Assembly (NCBI GenBank): GCA_964628435.1
Contig: CAZVON010000013.1
Span: 1 to 25,688 of the forward strand
Direction of reading: 5' to 3'
DNA: 25,688 bases
Source of the DNA: CAZVON01 sp964628435
Lineage (GTDB): Bacteria; Patescibacteriota; Microgenomatia; Levybacterales; UBA12049
The notes beneath the pieces are model-generated. The model did no database searches, was not told where the DNA came from, and worked only from the letters and a program-made list of their open reading frames with translations. Within the stretch, counting starts at the first letter, position 1. Every line of letters begins with the position of its first letter. The translations under genes were made by a program, and so were the position numbers. Positions 20,988 to 25,688 of the stretch are shown here, in pieces.

Positions 20988-22676
20988 TTAAATCTGGTAA
21001 CCAAGGTCTTTGGTTTTGAGCGATTCCAAAGAATCTAACTTGTCTTCTTTAATAAGTTTTGCTAAATGCCTCCCTCCTACAATATGGGGCAATACTACAT
21101 AGGAAGCTCCTGATTTATACAAGGTTTTTGCCTCTTCTATATCTTGCGCCATAACGATTATTTTTGTTTTGGTATTGAAGTGTTTTGCGCTTCGCAACAG
21201 GAGTAAGTTGTCTTCAACATTAGGAACCGTAGAAATAATAAGTCGTGCTCTGTCAAGTCCAGCTCGCTGCTGAATATCCATATCCGCAATATCTCCAAAA
21301 ACACTCATAACTCCCTTCATTTTTAATTGCTTCACAATATCAGGATCAAAATCAACAGTAAGCACTTCTTCTCCTTCATGTTTAAGCGCATACAAAAGAC
21401 TTTGTCCCATGCGATGAACGCCGATTAAGGCAATATGATTTTTAAGCAATGCAAGTTCGTTTCCATGAGTCCCGTGTTTTTCCTCGTGTGTAGTCTTACC
21501 TTCAAAAATGGTTAAGTATCTGCCACATAATCCATACAATGTTTCTGCTTTTATAATCAGGTAAGTTGAAACGGTAAACGTAATAATACCAACCAATGTT
21601 AACAACGCAACCAGTTCTTCGGACACATGGCCAAGCTTATTTCCAAAAAACAGAATAATAAGACTGAATTCAGAAATTTGCGCCAGATTAATCCCTGTTA
21701 GAAAAGAGGTACGTTTTTTGTACCCAAAAATACCCATGATGGTTATTACCACAAGTGGTTTGCCGATTAACACAAAAAACGATAATAATACGGCAGGAAC
21801 AATAAGGGTACGTGCGTAACCAAAAGTCAATCCTACACCAAGCATAATAAAAAATAGGGTTATAAAAAAATCACGAAGTGCTTTAATGCGCGCAACGATT
21901 TGGAAGTTTTCGTTTGTATTAGCCAAAGACAATCCTGCTAAGAAACCGCCAATTTCTATAGGAAACCCAATTAATGGAGAAGCAATAAACCCCGCAAATC
22001 CGAACACCCACGCAAGGCTAAATAAAAATAACGTTTCAGAAGACTTGGCAATAGAATCAATAATGCGAGGAAAAATTTGTTGGCTTACATAAATAACAAC
22101 TCCAAATAACAATACTGCTTTTACAAGAACTGGAGCAAACGCAACAGCAGAAAATCCTTCGCTTTCTGGATTTAATGCGGATAGTACAATCAAAATAATA
22201 ATGGCAAAAAAATCTTGAACAAGAAGAAGTCCCACTGAAATTTTTCCATAGAGGCTTGTTAGGTCTTTTTTATCTGATAAAAGCTTTACCACAATAACCG
22301 TGCTTGAAAACGCGATGCAAACCCCTATGTAAAACGCAGTGAGGGGAGAAAATCCAAACAGTCTTCCCCCTAAAAATCCTATGATGCTGGTAAGAAGTAT
22401 CTGTAACCCACCGACACTCAAAGCAGTTTTGCCAATAGATCGAAGTTCTTTGAGTTTTAACTCAAGGCCCATCATAAATAACAGAAGGGTAATCCCAAGC
22501 TGAGAAAGTGTTTTGAGCTCTTCCTGATTATGTAACTGTAATTGGCCAAACGGCCCGATAATAATTCCAGTTAAGATATACGCAAGAATCGCTGGTTGTT
22601 TAAGCAGCCGAAAAATTATACTGATAACAGAAGCTAGACAAATAAAAATAGTAATCTCAAAAAGAATTCCTTCCAC
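20988..22676 (-). CDS. CPA2-family K+/H+ (or Na+/H+) antiporter with NAD-binding domain
   Basis: 562 residues, starting at GTG 22676. About 12-13 membrane helices form the exchanger (1-395), with KefB-like motifs: AYILTGIIIGPFG, QLGITLLLFMMGLELKLKEL, AFSSTVIVVKLLSDK and GGFLAGLSLANT. After a charged linker, a cytoplasmic TrkA-N/RCK domain (about 415-530) has the fold IALIGVHRMGQSLLYAL; the usual GxGxxG appears here as GVHRMG, with His at the second Gly. Acidic DFDPD ends the second strand. A short RCK-C is lacking. Role: pH and K+ homeostasis, gated by nucleotide. Third gene after ctpA-htrA, 45 bases from htrA. Confidence 0.93.
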   Translation of the reverse strand: MEGILFEITIFICLASVISIIFRLLKQPAILAYILTGIIIGPFGQLQLHNQEELKTLSQLGITLLLFMMGLELKLKELRSIGKTALSVGGLQILLTSIIGFLGGRLFGFSPLTAFYIGVCIAFSSTVIVVKLLSDKKDLTSLYGKISVGLLLVQDFFAIIILIVLSALNPESEGFSAVAFAPVLVKAVLLFGVVIYVSQQIFPRIIDSIAKSSETLFLFSLAWVFGFAGFIASPLIGFPIEIGGFLAGLSLANTNENFQIVARIKALRDFFITLFFIMLGVGLTFGYARTLIVPAVLLSFFVLIGKPLVVITIMGIFGYKKRTSFLTGINLAQISEFSLIILFFGNKLGHVSEELVALLTLVGIITFTVSTYLIIKAETLYGLCGRYLTIFEGKTTHEEKHGTHGNELALLKNHIALIGVHRMGQSLLYALKHEGEEVLTVDFDPDIVKQLKMKGVMSVFGDIADMDIQQRAGLDRARLIISTVPNVEDNLLLLRSAKHFNTKTKIIVMAQDIEEAKTLYKSGASYVVLPHIVGGRHLAKLIKEDKLDSLESLKTKDLGYQI

Positions 22677-22683
22677 ACCATAT

Positions 22684-22712
22684 AGTATGCGATATCAAGT
22701 AGTAAGTATCAA
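22684..22712 (-). promoter_or_regulatory. Possible promoter of the antiporter gene
   Basis: Minus strand TTGATA (complement of 22707-22712) and CATACT (complement of 22684-22689), 17 bases apart. Expected start lands next to GTG 22676. It may add to transcription from ctpA-htrA upstream. Confidence 0.35.
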
Positions 22713-22721
22713 GAAGAAATT

Positions 22722-23909
22722 TTACTGTGTTGATGCTGTTTCTAGAGTGGCTTTTAATTCGAGCGTTTTACCTTGCGGAACATCAGAGTTTGAGCTTGAG
22801 GGTTCTTCTCTCCAAACTGTTATTGTAATCGTTTGCCCTATCTTTTTTTTATTAATAATTCCTGCTAAATCTCCTGATTGCCCTTGGAGTTTTTGGCTGT
22901 CAATATGAGTGATTATATCTGCCCGTTTTACTCCTGCTTTTTCAGCCGATGATCCTTTGACTACTTGCCGAACATACGCCCCTTCTGGAATATTGTTTAA
23001 AAGCGCTGATTCCCGTGTAATCATCCTATATGAAATACCTAGATACGGCCGATCAAATTGCCCTGTTTCATTAAAATTTTTCAACGAATCCTTAATGGTA
23101 TTAATTGGCAAGGCGAAACCAATGTTTTGCCCATTACGAGCAATTGCGGTATTTACTCCAATCACCTGGCCAGAAGAATCAAGTAGTGGACCGCCAGAAT
23201 TTCCAGGATTAATTGCAGCATCAGTTTGAATGACATTTTCCAAAGACGCAGAGGTGCTTCTAAATTCATCTCCGGCAGTTATTCCTCTTCCAAGTCCTGA
23301 AATAACCCCTGTTGTTACGGTATTTCTAAACTCCCCAAGCGCCGTTCCAATTGCTATGACAAACTGTCCTACTTGTAAGTTGGCAGAATCACCTAATGTT
23401 AAGGGGGTAAGAGTTGTACCGCTGTTTTGAGATGGATCTATCTTTAAAATTGCCACATCGTTAAATGGATCACGATAAATTTTTTGGACTTCGTACCGTT
23501 TGTCGTTACTTGATATAATTTGATATTTTGCCGTTGCATTAGAAACAACGTGTTTATTGGTCACAATCAACCCCTCTTTAGAAACAATAAATCCAGAACC
23601 AATATTTTGCGGTTCTTGTGAACCATCTTCTTCCAGAGGCACTCCAAAAATTCCAAAAGGACCAAATTCAAAAGGAAGAGTGCTCTGAGGCGACACCTCT
23701 GCGATGGTAACTACCGACGGACCTACTTTTTTTACCACATCAATAACCATTGATTCTTCCTGCACTATTTTTAAGTTACTCGAAGGAGACTGGACTGACG
23801 GTCGCTCAAGCCGAAGCAGAGAAGACAACTGTGGCGCGTATTTTGCGACATAACTCCATACTCCTAAAAAGAGAAGCAGAATGATTACCAGTAGAATCAA
23901 TTTACGCAT
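22722..23909 (-). CDS. htrA: HtrA/DegP-like serine protease
   Basis: 395 residues. One N-terminal membrane anchor (about 3-19) with the rest outside the membrane. Trypsin-like domain about 52-275: catalytic His120 (VTNKHVV), Asp151 (NDVAILK) and Ser238 (GNSGGPLL). One PDZ domain (about 290-385, starting RPYLGISYRMI). The layout is DegS/HtrA with a single PDZ. It degrades or senses misfolded exported proteins. It starts 13 bases after the ctpA stop, and the two form an envelope quality-control operon that also includes the antiporter gene. Confidence 0.96.
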   Translation of the reverse strand: MRKLILLVIILLLFLGVWSYVAKYAPQLSSLLRLERPSVQSPSSNLKIVQEESMVIDVVKKVGPSVVTIAEVSPQSTLPFEFGPFGIFGVPLEEDGSQEPQNIGSGFIVSKEGLIVTNKHVVSNATAKYQIISSNDKRYEVQKIYRDPFNDVAILKIDPSQNSGTTLTPLTLGDSANLQVGQFVIAIGTALGEFRNTVTTGVISGLGRGITAGDEFRSTSASLENVIQTDAAINPGNSGGPLLDSSGQVIGVNTAIARNGQNIGFALPINTIKDSLKNFNETGQFDRPYLGISYRMITRESALLNNIPEGAYVRQVVKGSSAEKAGVKRADIITHIDSQKLQGQSGDLAGIINKKKIGQTITITVWREEPSSSNSDVPQGKTLELKATLETASTQ

Positions 23910-23922
23910 AGATCGTATACTA

Positions 23923-25188
23923 TCATTTTACCAATTCTTCAATGGCTTTTTCAAGCTGAGCATCATGTCCTTGTTCGTTTTGCTCGTAAACGACTTCAAC
24001 ATCTGGCGTAAGTCCTTTTTCATGTACCCATGTGCCATTGGGAGTTAACCATTTCGCAATGGTTACATGCAAACCAGCGCCTCCACCAAGATCTTCTGCT
24101 TGTTGAATTGTTCCTTTTCCAAACGATGTTTCGCCAACAATTTTTGCTCGTTTGTGATCTCGCAGAGCCCCCGCCACAATTTCACTTGCCGATGCTGAAC
24201 CTTTATTCAAAATAACTACTACCGGAATATCTGTAAGCAGTCCCTTACGAGAAACCGTAAACTCTGTTGAGTCTCCATTGCTCCCTTTGTCTTGAATAAC
24301 AATTGTCCCATTTTTAATAAATTCAGATGCCACAAATGTGGCATCGTTTAAGTATCCTCCTGGATTGTTCCGCAAATCCAAAACAACACCCTCTATATTT
24401 TTTTTAGTTTGTTGTTCAAGATCTACAGTGTTAACAATTGCTAACCATTCTTGATTCGTATGATCGCCAAACTGTGATAGTCGCATATATATGATCTCTT
24501 TACCTTTGTATTTTTTCTCAAACTCGTCGGAAAGCTTACCAATCTCCTCTACCTTTTTAATCCATCCCTCCACACTCTTAATGGTAATGGTATCTCGCAA
24601 TATTTTAATATCTGTTGGTTTTTCGGAAGATTTATGCAATAAAGAAAGAGCAACTTCTGATCCTTTTGGACCACGGATTTTCTCAACAGTTTGAGAAAGT
24701 GTCCAGCCAGTTGTAGACTGACCATTAACTTTTAAAACTGCGTCGCCAGGTTTTATTCCTGCTTTCTGCGCAGGGCTTCCATCAAGCGGAGCCACTACAA
24801 TAATTTGTTTTCCACTTAACCCAAGTTCCGCACCAATGCCAGAAAATTGTCCTGCCAAACCTTCTTTAAATGAAGAATTTTGTGCTGGAGGCAAATACAT
24901 TGTATACGGATCTTCCAACCCACTTACCATTCCAGAGATTGCTCCATTTAGAAGTTTTTGGGGATCAAGTGCTTTTTTATCGTAATAGGAAGCCTCTAAC
25001 CGTTGCCATACATTCCAAAATGCAGAAAAATCAACCGACCGAAGTGAAGCTGGTGGTTCTTTGCTGGTTACATGAATAGCAGGCTTGTAGTTTTTCCACT
25101 CAAGGTTAACATTGTTTACGCCAACATAATATCCAATGATTCCTGAGATAAGCATCAGTATTACCGATTGAAAAATTCGTACTCTCAT
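23923..25188 (-). CDS. ctpA: Carboxy-terminal processing protease (S41)
   Basis: 421 residues. N-terminal signal anchor (about 4-22), an N-terminal helical segment (DPQKLLNGAISGMVSGLEDP, usual in CtpA), a PDZ domain (about 112-190, SGIGAELGLSGKQIIVVAPL) and the S41 core. The catalytic Ser333 lies in NKGSASASEIVAGAL and Lys358 in GETSFGKGTIQ, 25 residues apart as in E. coli Prc (S452/K477). It cuts exported proteins near their C-terminus. Located 31 bases after rpsR on the same strand, followed closely by htrA. No Shine-Dalgarno is visible before ATG 25188. Confidence 0.96.
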   Translation of the reverse strand: MRVRIFQSVILMLISGIIGYYVGVNNVNLEWKNYKPAIHVTSKEPPASLRSVDFSAFWNVWQRLEASYYDKKALDPQKLLNGAISGMVSGLEDPYTMYLPPAQNSSFKEGLAGQFSGIGAELGLSGKQIIVVAPLDGSPAQKAGIKPGDAVLKVNGQSTTGWTLSQTVEKIRGPKGSEVALSLLHKSSEKPTDIKILRDTITIKSVEGWIKKVEEIGKLSDEFEKKYKGKEIIYMRLSQFGDHTNQEWLAIVNTVDLEQQTKKNIEGVVLDLRNNPGGYLNDATFVASEFIKNGTIVIQDKGSNGDSTEFTVSRKGLLTDIPVVVILNKGSASASEIVAGALRDHKRAKIVGETSFGKGTIQQAEDLGGGAGLHVTIAKWLTPNGTWVHEKGLTPDVEVVYEQNEQGHDAQLEKAIEELVK

Positions 25189-25219
25189 ATATTAGCGTGT
25201 GATCGTTACAGTTTTGAGG

Positions 25220-25456
25220 TTATACTCCTACAACAAATGGTAACAACGCAAGATGTCGGGCATGTTTTATAGAGATGGATAAACGGCGTTGATGTTTTGC
25301 GCATATGCCACTGCGTGACCGCGGGATAATTTTACCCCGTTCGGATAAAAATCGTTGCAACGGCTCGACATCAGAAAACCATGGCTCCTTTTTATCTTCA
25401 CAAAAGAAGCATTTCCTCGTTCCATTTGTTTTTTTTATTCTTGTTCGTACTGCCAG
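25220..25456 (-). CDS. rpsR: Ribosomal protein bS18, non-canonical start
   Basis: 78 residues, recognised from KTNGTRKCFFCEDKKEPWF, the middle LSERGKIIPRSRSGICAKHQ and the end RRLSISIKHARHLALLPF. It has the zinc-type CxxC...CxxH pattern and normal length. The frame has no ATG, GTG or TTG between the stop at 25463-25465 and the conserved core. The likely start is CTG at 25456-25454 (then AVRTRIKK), with ATC at 25462 as an alternative; ATG-only gene finders would miss it. bS18 binds bS6 and the central domain of 16S rRNA. It follows ssb directly, the usual rpsF-ssb-rpsR order, so translation may be coupled to ssb. Confidence 0.88.
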   Translation of the reverse strand: MAVRTRIKKTNGTRKCFFCEDKKEPWFSDVEPLQRFLSERGKIIPRSRSGICAKHQRRLSISIKHARHLALLPFVVGV

Positions 25457-25471
25457 AAAGATTTAATGAAA

Positions 25472-25688
25472 TTAAAATGGTATGTCATCAGGCGCCACGT
25501 CGTCTGAGACCGACTCGGTATTTTGTTGTGATTCTGACTTCTTGGAATCGACTGGGGCAGGTTTCGCAGATGTACTGCTTGGTTCTTTTGGCTTTCGGTG
25601 AGACCCGCTAGCACCGCTTAGGTTGGTTGCTTGCGAAGATCCATGCTCTTCAGAAGCTCTTCGCAGGCGATCCAGCAAGATCATATCA
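25472..25688 (-). CDS. ssb: Single-stranded DNA-binding protein, C-terminal part (cut by window edge)
   Basis: The visible 71 residues run from the end of the OB fold (DMILLDRLRRASEE) through a long disordered tail rich in Ser, Pro, Lys and Gln to the acidic tip DDVAPDDIPF, the classic SSB tail that recruits replication and repair proteins. The frame is open to the window edge, so the gene begins outside; the Met at 25684 is internal. Followed by rpsR with 15 bases between the stop and the CTG start. The order ssb-rpsR supports the call. Confidence 0.9.
   Translation of the reverse strand, partial: DMILLDRLRRASEEHGSSQATNLSGASGSHRKPKEPSSTSAKPAPVDSKKSESQQNTESVSDDVAPDDIPF

Noticed and set aside
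1..25688. CRISPR arrays, insertion sequences, attachment sites
   Set aside because: No regularly spaced repeats, transposase genes or terminal repeats were found on reading; the only tandem repeat is the 10-bp pair at 5898-5917.

Overview
The window looks like a piece of a small, AT-rich bacterial genome of the Candidate Phyla Radiation (Patescibacteria), most likely the Microgenomates side. Supporting signs are the very dense packing, an EF-P with Arg at the modification-loop tip, a histidyl-tRNA synthetase with archaeal/eukaryotic-type motif 2, a short release factor 1, an ssb-rpsR pair, several secreted LamG/Ig-type proteins of no clear function, and many -10 boxes lying directly against start codons. 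UGA serves as a normal stop. The lineage is an inference from family style, not from a phylogeny.

Layout. 1-3487 (minus): leucyl aminopeptidase, EF-P, an MFS exporter and the first codons of a further gene. 3535-7160 (plus): a tRNA-Leu(CAA) and two large secreted LamG-like proteins, the second broken by a frameshift. 7180-10276 (minus): a degenerate metallo-beta-lactamase-fold protein, DnaB helicase, a small Pro/Gln-rich protein and an FTR1-type iron permease. 10375-13136 (plus): two exported beta-rich proteins, an M24 Xaa-Pro peptidase and a TrpR/YerC-like regulator, closed by a good terminator. 13205-15886 (plus): a three-gene accessory cassette of DapF/CntK-like racemase, an unrecognised 343-residue protein and a cytoplasmic serine hydrolase of the beta-lactamase family. 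15963-18357 (plus): NYN-domain protein, HisRS and a stand-alone protein resembling the cyanophycin synthetase N-terminal domain. 18319-19619 (minus): two overlapping reading frames, a NUMOD3/HTH-like protein and a sigma-factor-like protein. 19758-20974 (plus): bL31 and RF1. 20988-25688 (minus): SSB (partial), bS18 without a canonical start codon, CtpA and HtrA proteases, and a CPA2 cation/proton antiporter.

How it fits together. Most of the window is information processing (helicase, SSB, EF-P, RF1, HisRS, two ribosomal proteins, tRNA) interleaved with envelope functions: a protease pair, a K+/H+ antiporter, an iron permease and exported adhesin-like proteins. The parts that may be new are the 13.2-15.9 kb cassette, which could make or modify a small D-amino-acid-containing product, the orphan CphA-N-like protein, the overlapping NUMOD/sigma pair, and a recurring promoter design that predicts leaderless or near-leaderless transcripts. 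No gene-free stretch exceeds 300 bases; the longest, 3634-3834, carries two promoters and a palindrome.
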